A stretch of 17,513 nucleotides of DNA from Ruminococcaceae bacterium UBA737 (GTDB lineage Bacteria > Bacillota > Clostridia > Oscillospirales > Acutalibacteraceae): assembly GCA_002297415.1 (NCBI GenBank), contig DBKZ01000056.1:43692-61204 (forward strand), read 5' to 3'. This document shows, in pieces, positions 1 to 7,556 of the stretch. The notes under the pieces were generated by a model. The model was not told where the DNA came from and searched no databases. It was given only the letters and a program-made list of their open reading frames with translations. How positions within the stretch are numbered: the stretch's first letter is position 1; each line of letters opens with the position of its first letter. Both the position numbers and the translations under genes were made by a program.

Positions 1-361
1 TCGAGGTTTCGAAAACCATTTTATTATCTTTGCCGGTGCCGCCGACATCGTACTTCTTATAAAGAAACGCAACATCTGACGCGGTGGTCCATTCAACGTA
101 AGCATTTGTATCAATGGACGCGGTTTTGCCGGATTTTGAAAATGTAGTTGATTGCTGATAAGCTCCGACGCCGTATTTAACCTCAACATCGGAATCTATT
201 CTTGCCTCTTCAAAATCATCAAAGGAAGCGTCGGTTTCGTTATACTCATTCAGGGCCTTACTCCTTATTCCCATATAAACAACTGCGGAAATACAGATAA
301 CCATAACAAGCAGAAACGAAAGCCAGACCTTTAAATTTCTTTTCGAGAGTATCTTATTCAT
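1..361 (-). CDS. Exported single-pass membrane protein, partial (C-terminus outside window)
   Basis: This reading frame stays open for 120 codons from an ATG at 361 to the window edge, so the gene is cut off at its 3' end. Its ATG overlaps the stop of the preceding gene (ATGA), and an AAAGGAGGTG ribosome binding site lies about 10 nt upstream, so it is translated as part of the transport operon. The product starts with a short basic segment and one hydrophobic helix (about residues 11-32, VWLSFLLVMVICISAVVYMG), with no clear signal peptidase site. This suggests an N-terminal anchor with the rest outside the cell. The visible outer part is acidic, then serine/threonine- and aromatic-rich with a beta-like pattern (around VEWTTASDVAFLYKKY). 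It weakly recalls carbohydrate-binding modules of the CBM6/35 type, but too little is present to say so. I do not recognise the family. Its position suggests a role at the cell surface alongside the sugar transporter. Confidence 0.8.
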   Translation of the reverse strand, partial: MNKILSKRNLKVWLSFLLVMVICISAVVYMGIRSKALNEYNETDASFDDFEEARIDSDVEVKYGVGAYQQSTTFSKSGKTASIDTNAYVEWTTASDVAFLYKKYDVGGTGKDNKMVFETS

Positions 362-2040
362 ACCTTTCTCACCTCCTTTTCAGGAAATAGCCTAAAGGGA
401 ATATTATACTTTTTACAAAGAATAACCTGAGATACGACTGCCAATGCAAGAATAATCATAAGCGAGCCTAAAGAAACAAGCAAAATTACAACCGCATTGC
501 TCTTTTTGCTTCTTATGAAATTGAGCAGTACCTTATTTGACTGCGAGCCGTCGCCGTCTTTCGCTTTATCGGAATTAAGATAAATGTTCTTAGTCACGGT
601 TTTAACAACCGTATCCGTTCCGCCGTCGATAACAACCTCGCTGTCGCCGTCAGGCTCGGACGCCCAGTCAAGACTTGACGCCTTTTCAAAGAGAGCGACA
701 ATATGCTTATAGAAATTTTCGCCCACCAAAGCCTGCGCTTCTTTACTCATCAGCTCATAGGCTTGCTTTGCAAGACCTAAGGAAAGCTGATCGTCCTTTG
801 TTATATCGTTTTCTGTAGCAGTAAGCCATTTGCCGTATTCATCCATAAAGTTTAAGTATTCTTTTGTTGAATCGGCATTTTCATACTCGCTAAGCGAAAG
901 CGCTCTTTCATACATTTTGTTTATTATTTCTCTAATCGAGCCGGTATTCTTTTCAACCCACTCGCTGATATCATCGAATGTCGAAGCCATATTATCAAGC
1001 ATTTGCTTTGCCTGACCGAGACCCGTAAGGTCGCTTGAGGTTATCGAATTTATATCGGTTTCGAGATAATAAGCAAAATTTTCATTGAATGCTTTAAGCG
1101 TGTCCTTTGCCTGCTCTATGCTTTCAAGTATTGAAAAATACTTTTTAAGCTTATAAAGGTAATTTATTTCCTTATTAAGCATTGCCTTTACCGACGCGGG
1201 ATAGGAATTATAATCGTCCTGCGCGGCGGTTATAAGAGCTTCATCGGAAAGGGACAAAGCCCCGTCGCCCTCATAGGCAGGTTTTTTCGAAAGGATTTCA
1301 GAATGCTTTTCCTTAAACTCAACCGCCTTTGCTTTCGCCTCAGCATTTAAAGCCTCAATGCGAAGACGGTTATAAACCGCCTCCGCCTCATTTAAAACAT
1401 CCGCATTCGAAACAGCCTGCTTCTCTGCCGCGGAAAGCTGATTATAAGCTTTTCTTGCGGCGAGAATTTTAGCGTTACTATCGGGGTAAGAGACATTTCC
1501 GATTTGATTTATAAGATTTATAACATTAGCGGCGGCGTTTCCGTCGGACTGTATAAAGCCCTGAACGGTTTTTGAGGAAACCTCAATTTGCTTTAGCTTT
1601 TTATTATAAAAATCTTCAATGCAAAGCTCTATCGGAATTTGCTCTGCTTCGGCGCTCAGCACGGTGAATTCAAAAGAGGCGATATTGCCTTTTTTGATTA
1701 CAACGGGAGAGGAAACCGAGCCGACATAGGTGAAATAAATTTTACCGTTTTTGGCATTACCCTTATTAACATCCTCCGCTTTAATCGAATTCTGCAGGAT
1801 TTTAACGCTTTTATTCTCAAATGCGACCTTATCGGTATCATATTTAAGATAAAACATCAAACCGCTGACATTATAAACGGTTGTGTCGATTGAAACGGCA
1901 AGAGTAACCTTAGAGCCGGAAATATCGGTCTGAGTAACCGAGAATGAGGGATATGAAGCCGCGAAAGCATTCAGGAGCGGACAAAAGATAAGAATCACGC
2001 AAACAAAGCAAGAAATAACGGTATTTTTAAGTTTTTTCAA
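358..2040 (-). CDS. Cohesin-like domain exported protein, C-terminally membrane-anchored
   Basis: A 560-residue exported protein. Residues 1-27 form a signal peptide ending in LLNAFA. Residues about 30-165 look like a cohesin/carbohydrate-binding beta-sandwich (alternating strands, with motifs such as LMFYLKYDTDKVAFE and KGNIASFEFTVL). Residues about 173-455 are helical and contain four loosely related segments (about 173-226, 265-300, 337-378, 417-455) of the AR.AYN.L...EK..V type seen in clostridial surface proteins. An acidic spacer follows, then a transmembrane helix (about 514-541) and a short cytoplasmic tail. There is no sortase motif. The start is TTG at 2038-2040, chosen because GGAGG lies 7 nt upstream and the signal peptide begins there. 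It lies just downstream of the solute-binding protein and overlaps the next gene by 4 nt. The role is inferred: holding a glycan or a partner protein near the transporter. A dockerin partner is not visible here. Confidence 0.8.
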   Translation of the reverse strand: MKKLKNTVISCFVCVILIFCPLLNAFAASYPSFSVTQTDISGSKVTLAVSIDTTVYNVSGLMFYLKYDTDKVAFENKSVKILQNSIKAEDVNKGNAKNGKIYFTYVGSVSSPVVIKKGNIASFEFTVLSAEAEQIPIELCIEDFYNKKLKQIEVSSKTVQGFIQSDGNAAANVINLINQIGNVSYPDSNAKILAARKAYNQLSAAEKQAVSNADVLNEAEAVYNRLRIEALNAEAKAKAVEFKEKHSEILSKKPAYEGDGALSLSDEALITAAQDDYNSYPASVKAMLNKEINYLYKLKKYFSILESIEQAKDTLKAFNENFAYYLETDINSITSSDLTGLGQAKQMLDNMASTFDDISEWVEKNTGSIREIINKMYERALSLSEYENADSTKEYLNFMDEYGKWLTATENDITKDDQLSLGLAKQAYELMSKEAQALVGENFYKHIVALFEKASSLDWASEPDGDSEVVIDGGTDTVVKTVTKNIYLNSDKAKDGDGSQSNKVLLNFIRSKKSNAVVILLVSLGSLMIILALAVVSQVILCKKYNIPFRLFPEKEVRKV

Positions 2041-2054
2041 GCTTTTCCCTCCGT

Positions 2055-3659
2055 TTATTTTTTATTGAAATCGTCCGCCTGCTTCTGAACTCCCTTTACA
2101 ACCTCGCTTAAGCCTGCGGCATTCATTTTCTCAACCATGGTATCATAGGTCTTTTCCCATTTACCGGTGAGAGTACCTGAAATAAGCGCCGCATTATATT
2201 CTTCCATAGCGGAATTTATCTGAGCTATCTTATAGGTATAATCCTTTAAATCGCCTTGGAAGCCGTAATACTTAGTTTTCTGCAGCTTCTGTCTGCCATT
2301 CGAAAGATAATCCTTAGCCCAGCTTTCCATACCGTCAAGAATGTTAGGTGTGCGGTAAGCGTGGAAGATATTGCCCATTCTCCAGTGAGCGATACCGTAA
2401 TCGTTGGTAGAATCGGGCTGATAAAGGTAATCCTTGCCGTAAGCAATGGGCTTTGAATCGTTTTCAGAGGTTTTAAGCTCATAGTGCCATACGCCGTATT
2501 TCTTAGCGTAATCGCTGTTCTTCTCAAAGCCGTAGCAAATGAGATTATAAAGCTCTTCGCCCTTTTCGGAATGGAGAAGGTCAAGAAGCATCATAGCTCT
2601 TTCGGGGTTTTTAGCTGTATAGGGGATAATTTCATAGGTTTTTGCAGAGCCGAAAATCGTTGTGCCCTGATAGAGATTATCCTCACTGTCAAGAAGAAGA
2701 TTGTATTTTTCAACATTTCCGGTTTCGATATTCTTTGAATATTTAATTCCTATTTCTTCATCAAGATTTGACCACTGCTCGGTAACACTTCCGGAAAGCA
2801 CCATATTGCCCGTAGCACCCGTTACGATATAATCCTGACTGATATAGCCTTTCTGATACCAATCGGAAGCCCATTTAAGCCAGAGCTTATATTCGTCAGT
2901 TTCAACGAAGCTCATGATTTTAGCGTCCTTATCGTGGGCGTCATAGCAAAGCCATGCGCCGCCTCTTTCGGTGCCTACAAAGTCATAGCCTCTGCAAACG
3001 ACTGCATTAAAGAAGTTCTGAACATCGACCGAATAAGCGCCCGATGAGAAAAGACCGGTCTGAGCAAGCTTAGCAAGGAAGCCGTCCAACAGCTGATAAG
3101 CCTTATCGGTGGTTTTCGGATTTGCGTGCATTTCGGCTAAGAATTCCTGAGTCGGGAAATACTGATAATGCGCCGCGTCGACAGAGAGATAATTCGTCTG
3201 ATGAACTATCGACTGAACATTCGGGATTGCATAAAGCTTACCCGAAACTCTTCCGGATTTATATTCAGCCGGAAATTCCTTTTCCTCGCTTTTAAGATTA
3301 GGAGCATACTTATCTACAAGATCGTCAAGCTCCATATAAGAATCCGCATTGACCTGCGCCATCATATCGGTCTGAAATCCGGTATAGGCGATATCAAACG
3401 ATTTCTTTGCGGACATCCACATCGACCATTTATCGAAAAGATTGGGTGAATGGACTATCTCAAGCTTTGTATTAGGAAGAAGCTTAGCTAAGAGATTGTT
3501 GATTTCTTTTTCAACAACATCCGTATCCTTCTGCTTATCCTGATTGATAACCCAAGTCAGGGTTACCTGCTTAGAGGTGTCCGCACCTGAGGACTTACAG
3601 GCGGCGAAAGGAAATATCATAAGACCTGCAAGAACCAAGGCAATAATTTTTTTGACCAT
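2055..3659 (-). CDS. ABC transporter sugar-binding lipoprotein
   Basis: Extracellular solute-binding protein of 534 residues, in the large family-1 group that serves LplB/YtcP-type permeases (often called LplA or LipO). The N-terminus has a lipoprotein signal peptide with lipobox FAAC, and Cys21 is the predicted lipidated residue, so the mature protein would be tethered to the outer face of the membrane. The rest fits a two-lobed binding protein rich in Trp and Tyr, as expected for oligosaccharide binding (for example WYQKGYISQDYI and YLYQPDSTNDYGIAHWRMGN). An AGGAGG ribosome binding site precedes the ATG at 3659. It follows the second permease by 19 nt and belongs to the same operon. Known relatives take up plant cell wall oligosaccharides such as aldouronates and rhamnogalacturonan fragments. 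The uronate genes nearby make a glucuronate-containing oligosaccharide a reasonable guess, but the substrate cannot be read from the sequence. Confidence 0.9.
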   Translation of the reverse strand: MVKKIIALVLAGLMIFPFAACKSSGADTSKQVTLTWVINQDKQKDTDVVEKEINNLLAKLLPNTKLEIVHSPNLFDKWSMWMSAKKSFDIAYTGFQTDMMAQVNADSYMELDDLVDKYAPNLKSEEKEFPAEYKSGRVSGKLYAIPNVQSIVHQTNYLSVDAAHYQYFPTQEFLAEMHANPKTTDKAYQLLDGFLAKLAQTGLFSSGAYSVDVQNFFNAVVCRGYDFVGTERGGAWLCYDAHDKDAKIMSFVETDEYKLWLKWASDWYQKGYISQDYIVTGATGNMVLSGSVTEQWSNLDEEIGIKYSKNIETGNVEKYNLLLDSEDNLYQGTTIFGSAKTYEIIPYTAKNPERAMMLLDLLHSEKGEELYNLICYGFEKNSDYAKKYGVWHYELKTSENDSKPIAYGKDYLYQPDSTNDYGIAHWRMGNIFHAYRTPNILDGMESWAKDYLSNGRQKLQKTKYYGFQGDLKDYTYKIAQINSAMEEYNAALISGTLTGKWEKTYDTMVEKMNAAGLSEVVKGVQKQADDFNKK

Positions 3660-3678
3660 AAATTTTCCTCCTTTTTAT

Positions 3679-4548
3679 TCAGCCCTTTACAGAGCCTACT
3701 GTTATACCTTTTGAAAAATATTTCTGCATAAACGGGAACGCGACGAAAACCGGAAGCGCCGCTATTACCGACATTGCATACTGAAGAGTAAGCGACGGCT
3801 CTACCGCATAACCCGCAACCTCGGCATAGGTCTGATTTCTGACCTGTACCTCCTGCAGGGTTTTCTGAAGAAGATACTGAATTGTGTAGAGATTGCTGTC
3901 GTCAATATAGTAAAGACTCGTCTGGAAGTCGTTCCAGCGCGAAAGCAAATTCATACAGAATATCATTGCTATCATTGAGGCGCTGAGCGGAATCATAATC
4001 TTGAAAAAGACCGTCATCTGATTTGCGCCGTCTATCTGGGAAGACTCCATAAGCTCTTTCGGAACCTGCTGGAAGCTGGCTCTGAGCAAAAGCACATTTC
4101 CGAAATTGAAAAGTCCCGTAAAGACATAAACAAAAATCGTATTTCCTAAGTGCAGATACTGAGTTATAAGAATATAGGTAGGGATAAGTCCGCCGTTAAA
4201 GAACATCGGGATAAGGAAAAATACCGTTAAAAGCTTTTTATATTCAAACTTAGGCTGACTTAAAACATAGGCGAAGGACGCCGATAGAAGCACGAGTAAA
4301 ACCGAGCTTGAAACTGCCGAAACGACCGTTACGCCGACCGCTCTTATAACGCCGCCTGCCTGAGAGAAAACTGCCTTATAAGCGGCGGTCGTAAGATGCC
4401 TAGGAATAAGCTGAAATCCGAATTTTATTACATCGCTTTCTGTAGAAAACGAAATCATAATAACCGCAAACAGCGGAAACGCCACGCAGACTACTGCAAG
4501 AATAAAGAATATGTGGGCGAAAACCGTTAAACCTTTATTATTTCTCAT
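3679..4548 (-). CDS. ABC sugar transporter permease (YtcP/LplC type)
   Basis: Integral membrane subunit of a carbohydrate ABC importer, 289 residues, with about six hydrophobic helices. The cytoplasmic EAA loop that contacts the ATPase is visible at about residues 165-187 (ELMESSQIDGANQ...IMIP, with the conserved DGA). The family normally has about 280-300 residues. An upstream GTG at 4557 would add three residues, but it sits directly against the AAGGGGGTGG Shine-Dalgarno sequence. The ATG at 4548 has proper spacing from that site and gives a normal N-terminus, so I prefer it. The gene starts 13 nt after the stop of the other permease gene and is followed by the binding-protein gene. It should form a heterodimer with the neighbouring permease. 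No ATPase gene is in the window, so a shared MsmK/UgpC-type ATPase is likely encoded elsewhere. Confidence 0.93.
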   Translation of the reverse strand: MRNNKGLTVFAHIFFILAVVCVAFPLFAVIMISFSTESDVIKFGFQLIPRHLTTAAYKAVFSQAGGVIRAVGVTVVSAVSSSVLLVLLSASFAYVLSQPKFEYKKLLTVFFLIPMFFNGGLIPTYILITQYLHLGNTIFVYVFTGLFNFGNVLLLRASFQQVPKELMESSQIDGANQMTVFFKIMIPLSASMIAMIFCMNLLSRWNDFQTSLYYIDDSNLYTIQYLLQKTLQEVQVRNQTYAEVAGYAVEPSLTLQYAMSVIAALPVFVAFPFMQKYFSKGITVGSVKG

Positions 4549-4561
4549 TTCACCCACCCCC

Positions 4562-5500
4562 TTAATAAAGCGCGTTTTCGGAATTTATCTTCTTGATAAT
4601 TCCGTTTGTGATAAGCGTCATTATAATGCCTACTACCGAGGTGAAAAGTCCGACAGCGGCGGTTGCGCTGAAGCTTCCCGATGAAAGTCCTCTGTAAAGA
4701 TATGTAGAAAGAACATCGGTGGTCGGATAAAGAAGTCCGTTATCAAGCGTTACATTATAGAAAAGTCCGAGCTCTGAGGAAAGAATTCCGCCGAGTCTGG
4801 TTATAAGCACCATGCTTGCCATAGGAGCAAGCTCAGGGATTGTAACATACCATATCTGTTTCAGTCTTCCCGCACCGTCAAGCGAGGCGGCTTCGAAAAG
4901 TCCCGTATCAATTCCGATTATTGCGGAATAGAAATAAAGACTTGCCATTCCGGCTTCTCGCCACAGCTTTGCTATAATCAATATTACAGGCCAGTATTTC
5001 GCCTGAGTGTACCAAAGGATTTTCTTAAAGCCCATTGAAACGAGCACCTGATTTATAAATCCGCTCGAATGGTTTAAAAACAGTGTAACAATACCTGCGA
5101 TAACAACCCATGAAAGATAGTAGGGCAAAAGAATTGCCGTCTGATAGACCTTGCCCGCGACCTTTGAATTTATTTCATAAAGAAGGATTGCCATGAGCAT
5201 TGCCATGAAAAGTCCGATTATAAGAAGGTCGGCTATAGAATAAAGGATTGTATTTCTGAGCACCCTGAAAGCGTCGTTTGAAGTGAAGAAGTATTCAAAG
5301 TGCTTAAGACCCGCCCAAGGGCTTGCCATAATTCCCTTTGCATAGCTGTAATCCTTGAATGCGATTATTACGCCGTACATAGGAACATAGTTAAAAATTA
5401 TAAGATAGATAATTGATGGAAGCGCTATAAGAAAATAAGGAATATTTCTCTTGAATTTTCCCTTTCTTTTCAGAAGCACGGAAGGATTATTATTTGTCAT
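4562..5500 (-). CDS. ABC sugar transporter permease (LplB type)
   Basis: Integral membrane subunit of the same carbohydrate importer, 312 residues with about six hydrophobic helices. It opens with the family-typical basic N-terminus followed by PYFLIALPSIIYLIIFNYVP and MYGVIIAFKDY. The EAA loop lies at about residues 202-224 (LFEAASLDGAGRLKQIWYV, then TIPEL). Its ATG at 5500 starts one base after the stop of the GLUG-repeat gene, and the AGGAG ribosome binding site lies within the end of that gene, so translation of the two is probably coupled. It pairs with the permease encoded next. This LplB/YtcP class is known from oligosaccharide uptake systems next to YesM/YesN regulators, for example aldouronate import in Paenibacillus, which matches the context here. 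Confidence 0.93.
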   Translation of the reverse strand: MTNNNPSVLLKRKGKFKRNIPYFLIALPSIIYLIIFNYVPMYGVIIAFKDYSYAKGIMASPWAGLKHFEYFFTSNDAFRVLRNTILYSIADLLIIGLFMAMLMAILLYEINSKVAGKVYQTAILLPYYLSWVVIAGIVTLFLNHSSGFINQVLVSMGFKKILWYTQAKYWPVILIIAKLWREAGMASLYFYSAIIGIDTGLFEAASLDGAGRLKQIWYVTIPELAPMASMVLITRLGGILSSELGLFYNVTLDNGLLYPTTDVLSTYLYRGLSSGSFSATAAVGLFTSVVGIIMTLITNGIIKKINSENALY

Positions 5501-5501
5501 T

Positions 5502-7334
5502 TCAGGTTTTCTCCTTATTTTCCGATTTTAAAGCTCCGCTTTTCTTAGCCACTTTAACATTTAAAATAATCATATAAACCACAGCCGCTAAAGCCGCAAG
5601 ATTTAAAAGCGCCAAAAGCGCTATAAGCACCCATTCTGCCGCGCCTAAGCTCTTTTCCTGATTTATTACGGAAACTCCGTCATATTTCTTAGCCGCCTCA
5701 TAGCACTTTTTAAGCTTTGCAACTCCCTCTTCGGAAAGGCTTTCCTTGATTTCGTCGGTAAGCTTTTCATACTTTTTATAGGTTTCAATTACAGAAGCCG
5801 CATTTGAAGCGTCAACCTTTTTCGGGTCGGGAAGCTTTTCAAGCTCCTCAGTCATAACGACTATAAGCTTATTTGCCGCCGCCTCATATAAGGTGTCAAG
5901 GCTCTTCTTTGTAGAGGTTTCAACCTTTGCCGCCTCTTCGGCGCTCATGTTTTCGAGTTCTTTTTTCAGCTCCAGTACTCTGAATGCCTGCTTTTCGGAA
6001 AGCTTATTATCTGTTACAAGCTTTTCCATAAGGGAATCTACTTCTTTTGCAAGCTCCTCGGCTGTCATACTGCTGCTTGTGTCGGAAGTGTCAGCCGTGT
6101 CACCTGTATCATCGGTCTGAGCGTCGGAAGCGGAATCCGCGGCATTATCGTTTGCAGGGGTATTTGTTACAGCCTGCGGAACATATTTTGAAGTGTTCGA
6201 AATAACAGCAACGGATTTTAATGTAGGAATATTGCCCGATACCGTCCAGCCGTCAAGGGAGGCAAACTTTGAATTTATTTCAGCCTGACTTGCAGGAGAA
6301 AAGCCCTTCTGAGCACAGCCTGCTGTATTTAATATGTAACAGTTATCTGAATTCGAAGCAGAGGCAGGAGCGCTTGCGAGCCCTGCAATCTTACTTATTG
6401 AATAACTGTTTTTAACAGACGAGGGAGAGGGCCTTGATGAGCCGTAGCCGTAAAGCGAGCCGTATTCAGGGGGCGTCGCACCGTTTCCTACGGTACCCGT
6501 CGAATAGCAGTTGGCGATATCGTCCTTACTTACCGAGCCTAAAAGCCCCGCAACACTGCTTGCCATGGATTTAACATCGCCCGAAGCAAAGCAGTTGCTT
6601 ATTTTTCCGTTTTCGGTCGAGCCGATAAGTCCGCCGTGGCACCAAAGACCGGTTGAGGTAACGGTTGCCATAGAATAAGAATCGGAAATTGTACATCCCG
6701 TAGCTCTTCCTATAAGTCCTCCGCAGTGGTTTGATTTTGAATTGACCGTTCCCGATGACATACAGCCTTTGACGGTGGTCTTTTTAGCAATTCCGATAAG
6801 AACCGCAGTTGCCTGTTCGTCCTGTCCGGGGTTTCTGCTCCAGTCGGCGTTCATTTGATTAAGACCTACGACCTCGCTTCTAATATTCGCGTCTATTACA
6901 GCGATATTTGTAAGCGTTGCGCCGCTTGTACATCCGAACAGTGCGGATTCCCAGCCTGACTTATCCTTGACATAGTTACTGTAAGCCGTCTGAACCTTTA
7001 AATTTTTAATAGCATATTTCGGAGTGCCGTCCGAATCAGCGTCGCAAACAAAGCTTCCTGTAAACGGTGCGCTTAAATTTCCTATCGGCTTTAAGGTCTG
7101 ACCCGAGCAGTCGATTGTATTATTAAGCTTATAATGAGCGGAAAGCTTTGAGGAAATACCCTGAAGCTGTTCAAAGGTCTCCACAAGATACGGACTGTTT
7201 TTAGTACCCTTTCCGTTATACGCGGCGGCGGATACCGAAACCTTAAGAACCGAAGCCGATACTGCCGCGGTTACGGCGGCTATAAGCACTGCAACGGTTT
7301 TTCTTAAAAAACATCCGGATTTTTTCAGAGTCAT
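5502..7334 (-). CDS. GLUG-repeat exported protein with C-terminal membrane anchor
   Basis: First gene of the transport operon, 610 residues. Residues 1-37 form a signal peptide. Residues about 41-110 carry the lead-in often seen before GLUG repeats (YNGKGTKNSPYLVETFEQLQ, then a PIGN..APFTGSF strand). GLUG units with a G-G/A-L-I/L-G core lie at about 205-227, 234-256 and 262-284 and probably form a beta-solenoid. A Ser/Thr/Asp-rich linker follows (about 405-440), then charged helices (about 442-565), a transmembrane helix (about 567-593) and a basic cytoplasmic tail. The frame is open further up to an ATG at 7409, but that codon lies in the predicted promoter and has no ribosome binding site. 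The ATG at 7334 has AGAGGTG 5 nt upstream and begins the signal peptide. The function is unknown. The architecture suggests a surface protein that binds or organises glycans near the transporter. Its anchor resembles that of the cohesin-like protein in the same operon. Confidence 0.82.
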   Translation of the reverse strand: MTLKKSGCFLRKTVAVLIAAVTAAVSASVLKVSVSAAAYNGKGTKNSPYLVETFEQLQGISSKLSAHYKLNNTIDCSGQTLKPIGNLSAPFTGSFVCDADSDGTPKYAIKNLKVQTAYSNYVKDKSGWESALFGCTSGATLTNIAVIDANIRSEVVGLNQMNADWSRNPGQDEQATAVLIGIAKKTTVKGCMSSGTVNSKSNHCGGLIGRATGCTISDSYSMATVTSTGLWCHGGLIGSTENGKISNCFASGDVKSMASSVAGLLGSVSKDDIANCYSTGTVGNGATPPEYGSLYGYGSSRPSPSSVKNSYSISKIAGLASAPASASNSDNCYILNTAGCAQKGFSPASQAEINSKFASLDGWTVSGNIPTLKSVAVISNTSKYVPQAVTNTPANDNAADSASDAQTDDTGDTADTSDTSSSMTAEELAKEVDSLMEKLVTDNKLSEKQAFRVLELKKELENMSAEEAAKVETSTKKSLDTLYEAAANKLIVVMTEELEKLPDPKKVDASNAASVIETYKKYEKLTDEIKESLSEEGVAKLKKCYEAAKKYDGVSVINQEKSLGAAEWVLIALLALLNLAALAAVVYMIILNVKVAKKSGALKSENKEKT

Positions 7335-7339
7335 TACAA

Positions 7340-7346
7340 CACCTCT
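7340..7346 (-). promoter_or_regulatory. Ribosome binding site deciding the start of the GLUG-repeat gene
   Basis: AGAGGTG on the minus strand, 5 nt before the ATG at 7334. The alternative in-frame ATG at 7409 has no such site, which fixes the start at 7334. Confidence 0.7.
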
Positions 7347-7400
7347 TTCAAATTTGCCGTAAAAAGCTGTATTTTCATACAACTCTACTTTTACACTATA

Positions 7401-7429
7401 ATTGTACATTAGATATTCTTTGTTGAAAA
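7401..7429 (-). promoter_or_regulatory. Predicted sigma-A promoter of the transport operon
   Basis: On the minus strand, TTTTCA (7424-7429, 4 of 6 matches to the -35 consensus) is followed after 17 bp by TACAAT (7401-7406, 5 of 6 matches to the -10). Transcription would start near 7394, about 60 nt before the start codon of the GLUG-repeat gene. This is a consensus match only. Confidence 0.5.
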
Positions 7430-7437
7430 CGAATAAA
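7424..7437. promoter_or_regulatory. cre-like catabolite repression site
   Basis: TGAAAACGAATAAA agrees with the CcpA operator consensus TGWAANCGNTNWCA at 12 of 14 positions, including the central CG. It covers the predicted -35 box of the transport operon, a position where CcpA binding would block transcription. A single AT-rich match can arise by chance. Confidence 0.35.
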
Positions 7438-7483
7438 ATTCTGTTCTATAGCATACTTTTTGGTTATTTTATAAAGTTTTCCC

Positions 7484-7513
7484 TTGACTACCGCCGTACA
7501 CTTAGCGCATAAT
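7484..7513 (+). promoter_or_regulatory. Predicted sigma-A promoter of the two-component system genes
   Basis: TTGACT (7484-7489, 5 of 6) is followed after 18 bp by CATAAT (7508-7513, 5 of 6). It lies 43 bp upstream of the response regulator ATG, which has a GAGAGGAG ribosome binding site at 7542-7549. It is back to back with the transport operon promoter, so both lie within one 222-bp control region. Confidence 0.6.
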
Positions 7514-7556
7514 ATACATATAAAATATAACTGCACCGTTCGAGAGGAGAATTCTG

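Noticed and set aside
152..334. 60-codon plus-strand frame at the left edge
   Set aside because: It is opposite the truncated exported-protein gene, which has a strong ribosome binding site and an ATGA overlap with its neighbour.
2246..2584. 112-codon minus-strand frame within the solute-binding protein gene
   Set aside because: It is in a different frame of the same strand inside a well-supported gene, with no start signal or recognisable domain.
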